From DTKY01 sp037440765 (GTDB lineage Bacteria; Acidobacteriota; Terriglobia; Bryobacterales; Bryobacteraceae): a stretch of DNA of 12,040 bases. Below, one piece after another: positions 1 to 6,249 of this stretch. The position numbers were made by a program, and so were the translations under genes. Where the stretch lies: NCBI GenBank assembly GCA_037440765.1, contig JBBITL010000106.1, forward strand, positions 1 to 12,040. The letters run 5' to 3'. Position 1 is the stretch's first letter, and each line of letters begins with the position of its first letter. Below the pieces are notes generated by a model. The model was given only the letters and a program-made list of their open reading frames with translations, was not told where the DNA came from and made no database searches.

Positions 1-1143
1 CGGGGCTCCAGGTCCACGGCTCCTCGCTCTGGTGGCCGGGGGGAAACCGTTGAACCGGGTGGCGCTGGCCGTGGAGTAAGCGCCGATGTTCTCCGCGTAG
101 ACCAGGTCTTCGATCTCCAGGTCCGGCAGTTGCTCGGAGTGCGAGATGGTGTCCAGCCCGTCGCAGGTCTGGCCGAACACCGAGCAGATCTCCGCGGGCC
201 CCTGCCTGAACGCCTTGAGGCGATACCGGCAATGGTCGAAGATGATGCCGCTGAAGCTATGGTAGACGCTGTCGTCGATGTAGTAGCAGGTCTTGCCGTC
301 CCGCACCGCCTTGCCGATGATGCTCGCCACCGCGGTGGCGGCCGTGGCCACCATGAACCGGCCGGGCTCGGCCAGGATCTCCATGTCGGCGGGGAACAGG
401 CGGCCGATCTCGGAGTTGATCCGGCGCGCCAGCGCGCTGAACGGCTTGACGTGCCGGTCGTAGGGCGCCGGGAAGCCGCCGCCGATGTCCAGGATCTTGA
501 TCCGGCGCCCGCGCGAGGCGGCCTCCCGGATCACCGCCGCCGCCATGTTCAGCGCCTGCACGAAGTTCTCGAAGTTCGTGCACTGGCTTCCCACGTGGAA
601 GCTCACGGCCTCAACCGTCAGTCCCGCACCGAAGGCTTCCTCGATCAGGTCCACCGCCTCTCCCGGATCGCAGCCGAACTTGCTCGACAACTCGACCATG
701 GAGCCCGTGTTGGGCACCCGCAGCCGCAGCGCCAGGCCCGCGCGCGGAGCGAACCGCCGTATCTTGGCTAGCTCCCACCGGTTGTCATAGGTGACCAGCG
801 GCTTGTACCGGTCCAGCTTCTCGAGCGTCTCCCTGGGCTTGATCGGGTTGGCGTAGACGATCTTGTCCCAGATGAAATCCTGGCGCTCCCGGGCCGGCAG
901 GCGCCTTATGTTCCCGTACACCAGCATGAACTCGGCAAGCGACGCCACGTCGAAACTGGCCCCGGCGCGGAAGAGCGTGGAGATGATCTCGGGCGCGGGG
1001 TTGGCCTTCACCGCGTAGTAGGCCTGCACCCTGGGCAGGTGCTTCTTGAAGGCGGCGTAGTTGCGGCGGATGACCTCGTGATCGATCGCCACCACGGGCG
1101 TTCCGTGCCGGCGCGCGATCGACTGCAACTGGCTGGCGGTCAT
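1..1143 (-). CDS. Type III (alanine-racemase-fold) PLP decarboxylase, ornithine/lysine decarboxylase-like; C-terminus off the left edge
   Basis: Probably decarboxylates ornithine (or lysine) to putrescine (cadaverine) in the cytoplasm, the first step of polyamine synthesis. I translated the minus strand by hand from the ATG at 1143: 381 residues with no stop before position 1. Visible motifs are AYYAVKAN with the PLP lysine K46, HVGSQ, the glycine-rich phosphate loop ILDIGGGFP, EPGR, YYIDDSVYHSFSGII, and GQTCDGLD carrying the catalytic cysteine contributed across the dimer. ENIGAYSTASATRFNGF close to the edge is the usual end of the family, so only a few residues should be missing. The first codon overlaps the stop of the upstream DHS-like gene as ATGA, which indicates translational coupling and a shared mRNA. 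Family membership is firm. Substrate preference is inferred from the neighbours; carboxynorspermidine or diaminopimelate decarboxylase fits the motifs less well. Confidence 0.9.
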   Translation of the reverse strand, partial: MTASQLQSIARRHGTPVVAIDHEVIRRNYAAFKKHLPRVQAYYAVKANPAPEIISTLFRAGASFDVASLAEFMLVYGNIRRLPARERQDFIWDKIVYANPIKPRETLEKLDRYKPLVTYDNRWELAKIRRFAPRAGLALRLRVPNTGSMVELSSKFGCDPGEAVDLIEEAFGAGLTVEAVSFHVGSQCTNFENFVQALNMAAAVIREAASRGRRIKILDIGGGFPAPYDRHVKPFSALARRINSEIGRLFPADMEILAEPGRFMVATAATAVASIIGKAVRDGKTCYYIDDSVYHSFSGIIFDHCRYRLKAFRQGPAEICSVFGQTCDGLDTISHSEQLPDLEIEDLVYAENIGAYSTASATRFNGFPPATRARSRGPGAP

Positions 1144-2315
1144 GGGTTGCGCTGAAAGTACTCCCGCACGAGCGCCTCCATCATCCGGGCGCGCTCGTCA
1201 TACAGGCGCCGCAGCTTGCGGGGCTTGTGGCGCGCCAGGGCGTAGTGCGTAAGGATGGGCATGGCAATGGTGGTGTCGGTGTAGCACACCACGGCGTCCG
1301 GCAGGCTGTCCGGATCCACCTTGCCCCAACTTACGGCCTCGCTGGGCGTGGCGCCGCTGAGGCCGCCCGTGTCGGGACGCGCGTCGGTGACTTGCAGGAA
1401 ATAATCCTGCCCGTACTCCTTGATCCGCAGCACCTCCTGGATCTGCGGCTCGGTCTGGAGCATGAAGTTCTTGGGGCTGCCTCCGCCCCACAGCACCACG
1501 GCGCTCTTGCCGCCGGCGCGCTTGGCGGCCAGAACAAAGGCGGTGGTTTCGTTCACGTCGATCGAGGGATTCACGCGCAACTTGTTGCCGCGCAGTTCGA
1601 CCCCGGCCACGTTCATGCCGATGGTGGAGTCGCCCGGCGACGACGTGTAACAGGGGACGCCCGCCCGGTAGGCGGCCGCCAGCACGGAGACGTCCTTCAG
1701 CCCGGCCTTTCGCTCCCACTCCGCGCAATAGCGGCCGATCAGGTAGTGAAGCTCCGCCGTCCCCATCTCCTTCTGAAACTCGGGCTGGAACAGGATGCCG
1801 CGCAGGATCTCGTCGGTGGCCATCAGGCAGTCGCTGTAGCCGACCAGGACGTCGTAAATGCGCACTATATCGTTGGCGCGCAGTTCGGTGTCGTCCATGT
1901 TGTAGCGGCCCACGCGCACCGGGTAGTTCAGGGCGAAGTGCAGATCGTGATAGAGATTGGCGCCGGTGGCCACTATCCAGTCCACGAAGCCCGCCTTGAT
2001 GAGGGGCACGATCGAGGAGCAGCCCAGCCCCGCCGGCGTCAGCGCGCCGGCCAGGCTCATCCCCACGGTTACATCCGGCTCCAGCATCTTGCCGGCGAAA
2101 AGCTGGCAGCCCTCCCTGAGCCGGGCCGAGTTGTAGGCCAGAAACGCATCATCGACGATGGCGGTGAGCTTCTCCCGGCCGGTCAGGTTCTTCGGCAGGA
2201 TGCGGCGGCCCGACAGGTACTTGTCGCGGTTCGGGCATTTCTTCTTCTTCAGCCAGTCGGGCGTCTCCGAGAGATCTTCCCGGCGGCGGCGCGTGGTCTT
2301 GGTGATCTTGGCCAT
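1140..2315 (-). CDS. Deoxyhypusine-synthase-like protein, probable homospermidine synthase
   Basis: A 391-residue member of the deoxyhypusine synthase (DHS) superfamily. True DHS moves the aminobutyl group of spermidine to a lysine of eIF5A. Bacterial DHS-like proteins are thought instead to join putrescine units into sym-homospermidine, using NAD. Support here is GGGSPKNF with K282 in the place of the DHS catalytic lysine (GGG-VKHH in true DHS), followed by SGATPSEAVSWGK, the conserved SWGK segment. Like the bacterial group, it has TGANLYHDLH and YTSSPGDSTIG where true DHS has different signatures. The ATG at 2315 is preferred because the in-frame extension to 2438 runs through the start of the divergent aguA. 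The first 40 residues are strongly basic (TRRRRE, LKKKKCPNRDK). The stop overlaps the decarboxylase start by ATGA. No Shine-Dalgarno sequence is obvious. DHS superfamily membership is certain; the reaction is inferred. Confidence 0.88.
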   Translation of the reverse strand: MAKITKTTRRRREDLSETPDWLKKKKCPNRDKYLSGRRILPKNLTGREKLTAIVDDAFLAYNSARLREGCQLFAGKMLEPDVTVGMSLAGALTPAGLGCSSIVPLIKAGFVDWIVATGANLYHDLHFALNYPVRVGRYNMDDTELRANDIVRIYDVLVGYSDCLMATDEILRGILFQPEFQKEMGTAELHYLIGRYCAEWERKAGLKDVSVLAAAYRAGVPCYTSSPGDSTIGMNVAGVELRGNKLRVNPSIDVNETTAFVLAAKRAGGKSAVVLWGGGSPKNFMLQTEPQIQEVLRIKEYGQDYFLQVTDARPDTGGLSGATPSEAVSWGKVDPDSLPDAVVCYTDTTIAMPILTHYALARHKPRKLRRLYDERARMMEALVREYFQRNP

Positions 2316-2328
2316 GGGGCAGAATAAG

Positions 2329-2337
2329 ATTATGGCA
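2329..2337 (-). promoter_or_regulatory. Candidate extended -10 promoter for the DHS-like/decarboxylase operon
   Basis: On the minus strand these bases read TGCCATAAT: a TGn extension plus CATAAT, five of six matches to TATAAT. Transcription would begin near 2322, a few bases before the DHS-like ATG at 2315, giving an almost leaderless mRNA. That agrees with the lack of a Shine-Dalgarno sequence. I see no matching -35 hexamer. The site overlaps the aguA start codon (2332-2334). It is a pattern match only. Confidence 0.3.
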
Positions 2338-3387
2338 GAAACCCCCGCCGCGCTCGGCTTTTCGATGCCCGCCGAGTGGGAAACACACGAGGCCACCTGG
2401 CTCGCCTGGCCGCACAACGCCACGGACTGGCCGGGCAAGCTGGATACGATCCGATGGGTCTACACGGAGATCGCAAGGAAGATCTCACCGGGCGAGACGG
2501 TGCGCATGCTGGTTGACTCCACGGCGCAGGAGCGGCAGGCCCGCCGTTACCTGGCCCGGGCGGGGGCGGATGCCGGGCGGGTTGAGTTCGTTATTCATCC
2601 CACCAACCGCGGCTGGACCCGGGACAGCGGCCCGGTGTTCGTCCGCAGGCCGGGCGAGACCGCCATTGTGCACTTCCACTTCAACGCCTGGGCCAAGTAT
2701 CCTGACTGGCGCAAGGACCGCCGCGTTCCGGACATCGCCGCCGCGCTGCTCGGCAAACGGCTGTTCCGCGCCGTGTGCGGCGGCCGCCCGTTCGTGCTGG
2801 AGGGCGGCGGCATCGACGTGAACGGCCGCGGCACGCTGATTACGACCGAGGAGTGCTACCTCGACCCATCGGTTCAGGTCCGCAATCCCGGGCTCGGACG
2901 CGGGGAGTTCGAAGCGGCTCTCCGGCAATACCTGGGCGTGACCAACGTGCTGTGGCTGGGAGGCGGCGTGGCGGGAGACGACACCCACGGACACGTGGAC
3001 GACATCTGCCGCTTCGTGAATCCCACCACCGCGGTGTTGATCCGCGAGGACAACCCCGCCGGCATCAACTACCGCCCGCTGGCAGAAAACTGGGAGCGGA
3101 TTCAGGATCTGCGCCTGGAGGACGGTTCACGGCCCGAGGTGGTTCCGCTTCCCATGCCCGGTCCCCTGTTTTATGACGGAGACCGGCTGCCGGCAAGCTA
3201 CGCCAACTTCTACATCTCGAACGCGGCGGTGATCGTGCCGACCTTCAACGATCCGAACGACCGCGCGGCCCTGGGCATCCTGGGCGAGCTTTTCCGGGAC
3301 CGCCCCGTGGTGGGCATTCACGCGGTGGACCTCGTGCTCGGCTTCGGCACGCTGCACTGCCTCACCCAGCAGCAGCCGTCGCCCTAG
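2332..3387 (+). CDS. aguA: Agmatine deiminase
   Basis: Hydrolyses agmatine to N-carbamoylputrescine and ammonia in the cytoplasm, a step from arginine to putrescine. The 351-residue product has the usual length for this guanidine-modifying-superfamily enzyme (peptidyl-arginine deiminase Porph-type fold). Family landmarks occur in order: GFSMPAEWE and TWLAWPHN near the N-terminus, WTRDSGP (D98), EGGGID (E157), DDTHGHVDD (H221), and the C-terminal GTLHCLTQQQP with nucleophile C343. All expected catalytic residues are present. The ATG at 2332 puts GFxMPAEWE at the usual distance. An in-frame ATG at 2314 would add six residues and overlap the DHS-like start codon. It is divergent from the DHS-like gene, so its promoter must lie inside that gene's 5' coding region. 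No N-carbamoylputrescine amidohydrolase gene (aguB) or arginine decarboxylase gene follows; they must be elsewhere if the route is complete. Confidence 0.93.
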   Translation: MAETPAALGFSMPAEWETHEATWLAWPHNATDWPGKLDTIRWVYTEIARKISPGETVRMLVDSTAQERQARRYLARAGADAGRVEFVIHPTNRGWTRDSGPVFVRRPGETAIVHFHFNAWAKYPDWRKDRRVPDIAAALLGKRLFRAVCGGRPFVLEGGGIDVNGRGTLITTEECYLDPSVQVRNPGLGRGEFEAALRQYLGVTNVLWLGGGVAGDDTHGHVDDICRFVNPTTAVLIREDNPAGINYRPLAENWERIQDLRLEDGSRPEVVPLPMPGPLFYDGDRLPASYANFYISNAAVIVPTFNDPNDRAALGILGELFRDRPVVGIHAVDLVLGFGTLHCLTQQQPSP

Positions 3388-3389
3388 CG

Positions 3390-3538
3390 TCCGCTGGTGT
3401 CCCGGGTCGGAAGTCCGCAGGCCTGCAAGCCCGCTCCCTCACGGTCGCGGTTCTGCAACACCTCGAAAGCACAGAAGCGCGCCCGTCAGCAAGCGGGCGC
3501 GTTTGTTCAGCGAACTTCTGACCCGGGGCGCTAGCGGG
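3390..3538. repeat. Long imperfect inverted repeat enclosing nested hairpins; possible small mobile repeat or structured 3' UTR
   Basis: Bases 3390-3418 pair with 3510-3538. As plus-strand RNA, 23 of 29 positions are Watson-Crick, five are G-U wobbles (at 3390, 3396, 3398, 3400, 3409) and one is a C-A mismatch (3415/3513). The core is CCCGGGTCGGAAGTCCG at 3401-3417. In minus-strand RNA the wobbles become mismatches, so the fold favours the aguA transcript. The enclosed 91 nt hold an imperfect hairpin at 3424-3457 (TGCA, CCGC/GCGG and CC/GG pairs, TCAC loop), a 10-bp palindrome GCAGGCCTGC at 3417-3426 that competes with the outer stem, and the terminator hairpin at 3475-3504. CTAGCG occurs at 3384-3389 and again at 3531-3536, each copy holding one gene's stop codon, as a target-site duplication would. 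The right arm overlaps the last codons of the minus-strand gene. Pairing is directly visible; the origin is not. Confidence 0.5.
3475..3507 (+). terminator. Rho-independent-type terminator after aguA
   Basis: A perfect 8-bp GC stem (CGCGCCCG at 3478-3485 with CGGGCGCG at 3494-3501) closes an 8-nt loop. The stem can extend by one G-U and two A-U pairs at its base, and a short T-rich tail (TTTGTT) follows. It lies about 90 bases after the aguA stop, between convergent genes. On the opposite strand the tail is poorer in U, so it mainly serves aguA, though a weaker effect on the minus-strand gene is possible. Confidence 0.7.
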
Positions 3539-5300
3539 ACTCTCCCGGCCTGATGGCTTTGAGCTCGATCTGCTTCGTTGAGCCTTCGTCCAAGTCGATC
3601 GAAGTGGCGCTGCGTTCGTAGGGCCGCGCCAGGCCGGGTTCGGCCGCGAGTCCCGGCACAGGTTCGGCGAAAGCGTAGACCTTGTAGTCCCCCGGCGCCA
3701 GGCCCCGGACCGTGAACCTGCCGTCCTGGTCGGCGGTGGCGAACTTGTGCCGGTAGGGTTGCTCCGGACGGACGGGATCGGCCAGGACCGCGACGTAGCT
3801 GCCGGTGGCGGGCTTGTCGTCCAGGGTCACCGTGCCCTGGAGCGTCGCCCCCTTCAGGCTGAGCAGCACGTCGAGGACGGCGGCGGTCCTGACGTTGGAA
3901 AGGTCCAGGCCCTTGTCGATAACCTCCTGGTTGGCCAGCTTCACGCTCTTGACGTAGGCGCCCTCCGGGAGCCCGGAGACGTTCATGTAGTACTTGTCCG
4001 GGAACACGCCCTCGATCTTGAAAGCCCCCGTGTCCGCCGCCCTGCCGGCGGGCACGCCCACCGGGAGGCCGTCCACGGAGACAAGGGCCAGCGTCAGGCG
4101 TTGCAGCCCGGAACTGGGCTGTCCTTCGATCTTAACCGTGCCGGAAGCGGCTATGGGGTCCGTGACGGGCACAAGCAGGCCCGTGATGTTGGAGCTGGTC
4201 ACGTCCACCAGGGTCTTGCCGACGATCCCGCCGCCACCCTGGCGGCCCATCCGCTCGGCCAGGATGAAGTACGCTCCCGGCGCTACCCGGGAGATCTCAA
4301 AGCTGCCGTCCTCCCGGACCTGGGCGCCGCCCCCGCGCAGCATCATGCCCGGCACGCTGCGGTCCCTCGGCATGAGCGACAGCCTCACGGCGGCCAGTTC
4401 CTGCGGGTTGCCTCCCATGACCCTGCCCTGGATCGAGTGCAGTGCGCCGGCCCGGATCGTTATGTTGATGCCGGTCACCTCCAGGCCGGGCGTGATCTCG
4501 ACGGGCAGGGCGGCCGCGGCATCCGTGGCGCCCGGGTAATACGTCGGCACGGGAGCCTGAACGTCACCCGGCTGGAGCGAGGTCGCGGCGCCGCCCCTGG
4601 CGCCCATGCCGCGCCCGGCGCTTCCCGGGCTCGTCGCCACCACGAGATAGCGCCCGGGGCTGAGGCCCGCGATGCGATACTCGCCGATGTCGTTGGCGGT
4701 GGCCGACGCGCCGGAGGTCTGTCCCGCGGCGCCTCCGCGCATCCCGCTCATGACGCCGGCCTGCCCGGTTCCCGAGCTGCCCACCCGGTATGCCGCCACG
4801 CTCGAGCGCGGCAGCGGATCTCCGTCTTCGTCGAACACCCGGCCCAGGATGACACCCTGCGGGGTAAGGCGGAACTCCAGGTCCTTGAGGTGCTGCCCTT
4901 CGGACAGGCTCAAGGGGGCGCCCGCACCGCCCGGCGTGGGCGAGCCGTAGCCCTCCCGCAGGAAGCCCACGCGGTCGGCGGTGAGCCGGTACGAGCCCGG
5001 CGGGATGTTCTCGACCAGGAAGCGGCCGCTGGAGTCGGACCGGCCGGAACGCACCGGCGCGTTCTGGCCCGCGCCCGCCAGGCTCAGGCTCACCCTCGGC
5101 ACCGGCTCACCCGTCCTGGCATTCACCGTGCGGCCTTCGATCTTGCAGAGCTTCTTCGCGTCGAGCGGTTCGGCTTGCCGCGCCGCCGTACCGCCCGCCT
5201 GAGTTCCCTGCCCGCGGATCGCAGTCTGCCCCCGCCCGGGAGCCTGGCCCCAGGCGAACGTCACGCCAACCAATGCAACGAGGACCGGCACACGGAGCAT
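3531..5300 (-). CDS. Secreted protein of repeated carboxypeptidase-regulatory-like (beta-sandwich) modules
   Basis: A 589-residue exported protein of unknown function. An N-terminal signal peptide (MLRVPVLVALVGVTFAWG) is followed by a low-complexity Gly/Gln/Ala linker to about residue 45. About five modules with the carboxypeptidase D regulatory-like pattern then follow: 'xGxVxD..G.P..' openings and 'DxxGxF.I..L.PGxY.L.A' closings. Closings lie near residues 89-109, 203-223, 330-348, 424-440 and 525-545. The third and fourth are more divergent. No peptidase domain, TonB barrel or transmembrane segment is visible, so this is not a carboxypeptidase. Large paralogous families of such proteins occur in Acidobacteriota, probably in the periplasm or at the surface. 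The ATG at 5300 is chosen because a G-rich ribosome binding site sits 5 nt upstream; the in-frame GTG at 5306 lies within that site. It is convergent with aguA and divergent from the PhzF gene. Confidence 0.85.
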   Translation of the reverse strand: MLRVPVLVALVGVTFAWGQAPGRGQTAIRGQGTQAGGTAARQAEPLDAKKLCKIEGRTVNARTGEPVPRVSLSLAGAGQNAPVRSGRSDSSGRFLVENIPPGSYRLTADRVGFLREGYGSPTPGGAGAPLSLSEGQHLKDLEFRLTPQGVILGRVFDEDGDPLPRSSVAAYRVGSSGTGQAGVMSGMRGGAAGQTSGASATANDIGEYRIAGLSPGRYLVVATSPGSAGRGMGARGGAATSLQPGDVQAPVPTYYPGATDAAAALPVEITPGLEVTGINITIRAGALHSIQGRVMGGNPQELAAVRLSLMPRDRSVPGMMLRGGGAQVREDGSFEISRVAPGAYFILAERMGRQGGGGIVGKTLVDVTSSNITGLLVPVTDPIAASGTVKIEGQPSSGLQRLTLALVSVDGLPVGVPAGRAADTGAFKIEGVFPDKYYMNVSGLPEGAYVKSVKLANQEVIDKGLDLSNVRTAAVLDVLLSLKGATLQGTVTLDDKPATGSYVAVLADPVRPEQPYRHKFATADQDGRFTVRGLAPGDYKVYAFAEPVPGLAAEPGLARPYERSATSIDLDEGSTKQIELKAIRPGESR

Positions 5301-5377
5301 AGCCACCCCCCTAGCTTATATGGCGCAGCAAGCGGCTCGCAGGTTTCGGCCCAGCGGATTCAAGGTACAAAGGGAAG
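5301..5377. promoter_or_regulatory. Divergent promoter region between the secreted modular protein and phzF-like genes
   Basis: This 77-bp gap separates two divergent start codons, so it should hold promoters for both. On the minus strand TATAAG (5320-5315) matches five of six bases of TATAAT and lies 14 nt from the ATG. It is the best -10 candidate, but it has no convincing -35 and gives a very short leader. No clear plus-strand promoter hexamers are seen. No operator-like inverted repeat is obvious. Confidence 0.35.
5306..5312 (-). promoter_or_regulatory. Ribosome binding site deciding the start of the modular secreted protein
   Basis: The minus strand reads AGGGGGG here, five bases before the ATG at 5300. 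The alternative GTG start (5306-5304) would have this G-tract directly abutting it, so the ATG is favoured. Confidence 0.55.
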
Positions 5378-6157
5378 ATGCGGATTCCGCTCTATCAGGT
5401 CGACGCCTTCACCAGCCGGCTGTTCGCCGGCAACCCCGCCGCCGTGTGCCCCCTGGGGGACTGGCCGGAGGACGGGCTGCTCCAGGCCATCGCAGCCGAG
5501 AACAACCTGTCGGAGACCGCCTTCTTCGTGAGCAGCGGCGATCGCTTCCACCTGCGGTGGTTCACCCCCGCCGTGGAAGTGGACCTGTGCGGCCACGCAA
5601 CTCTTGCCGCCGCGTTCGTCATCCTCAACCACCTGGAACCGGGCCGCGAGGCGGTCCGCTTCGACACCCGCAGCGGGGAGTTGACCGTGCGCCGCGAAGG
5701 CGATCTGCTCGCCATGGATTTTCCCGCCCGCCCTCCGGTTCCCTGCCAGGCGCCGGAGAGACTGGCCGAGGCCCTGGGAGCGACGCCTGCCGGCACGTTC
5801 CGGAGCCGCGACCTGATGGCCGTGTTCGAGACCGAGCAGGAGGTTCGGGCGCTCCGGCCGCGTATGGACCTGCTGGCCGAGGTGGATGTCTTTGCAGTCA
5901 TCGCCACGGCCCCGGCCACAGACGCCGACTTCGTGTCGCGCTTCTTCGCGCCCCGGGGAGGCGTACCGGAGGACCCGGTCACCGGCTCGGCGCACTGCAC
6001 GCTGGTTCCTTACTGGGCCAGGCGGCTCGGCAAGAGCAGCCTCCACGCCCGGCAGGTGTCGGCGCGCGGCGGCGAGTTGTGGTGCCAGGAGGCGGGCGCG
6101 CGGGTGACCCTCAAGGGCGGGGCCGTCCTCTTCATGCGGGGCGAGATCGTCATATAA
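5378..6157 (+). CDS. PhzF-family isomerase/epimerase, substrate unknown
   Basis: A 259-residue member of the PhzF/diaminopimelate-epimerase-fold family, near normal length. PhzF of phenazine synthesis isomerises dihydro-3-hydroxyanthranilate, but most homologues lie outside phenazine clusters and have unknown substrates. Conserved landmarks are MRIPLYQVDAFTSRLFAGNP at the N-terminus, NNLSETAFF with the probable catalytic acid E46, EVDLCGHATLAAA (residues 67-79) closing the first lobe, and EDPVTGSAHC (198-207) in the second lobe. No other phenazine genes are present, so a phenazine role is unlikely. The ATG at 5378 fits the family N-terminus; the nearby AGGGA is only 2 nt upstream, so the ribosome site is weak. 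It is on the same strand as glgP with a 92-bp gap and may or may not share its transcript. The family call is firm; the role is unknown. Confidence 0.9.
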   Translation: MRIPLYQVDAFTSRLFAGNPAAVCPLGDWPEDGLLQAIAAENNLSETAFFVSSGDRFHLRWFTPAVEVDLCGHATLAAAFVILNHLEPGREAVRFDTRSGELTVRREGDLLAMDFPARPPVPCQAPERLAEALGATPAGTFRSRDLMAVFETEQEVRALRPRMDLLAEVDVFAVIATAPATDADFVSRFFAPRGGVPEDPVTGSAHCTLVPYWARRLGKSSLHARQVSARGGELWCQEAGARVTLKGGAVLFMRGEIVI

Positions 6158-6238
6158 TCCACACGTACAGGCAAAAGAGCGACATTCCGCATAAGTCTCC
6201 AGCCCCCCCTACCGATAGTCTGATGGGGAGCGGGCCCG

Positions 6239-6244
6239 AGGAGG
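6239..6244 (+). promoter_or_regulatory. Strong Shine-Dalgarno site for glgP
   Basis: AGGAGG lies five bases before the ATG at 6250. It selects that codon over the in-frame ATG at 6277, which would begin nearer the conserved phosphorylase N-terminus but has no comparable site. A short possible CCCC/GGGG hairpin lies just upstream (about 6202-6228). Confidence 0.7.
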
Positions 6245-6249
6245 TACAG

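Noticed and set aside
1140..2315. True deoxyhypusine synthase acting on eIF5A
   Set aside because: The active-site signatures differ from true DHS, and the genomic setting is bacterial polyamine metabolism.
1227..2327. Long plus-strand open frame (366 codons) opposite the DHS-like gene
   Set aside because: Its translation is rich in His, Arg, Ala and Gly with no recognisable motif, typical of an antisense frame in GC-rich DNA. The minus-strand frame has clear DHS motifs.
2158..2331. Upstream extension of aguA
   Set aside because: The frame is open but reads antisense through conserved DHS-like coding sequence, and the family N-terminus begins near 2332.
3747..5531. Plus-strand open frame (594 codons) opposite the modular secreted protein
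   Set aside because: It is an antisense shadow that runs on into phzF in another frame. It has no family motif, while the minus strand encodes a signal peptide and repeated modules.
5378..6157. Phenazine biosynthesis
   Set aside because: Only a PhzF-family gene is present; no phzA, B, D, E or G neighbours. The family name does not imply phenazine production here.
5320..6249. Upstream extension of glgP through the phzF region
   Set aside because: It is a different frame over a well-conserved PhzF gene. A strong Shine-Dalgarno site sits at 6239-6244 for the start at 6250.
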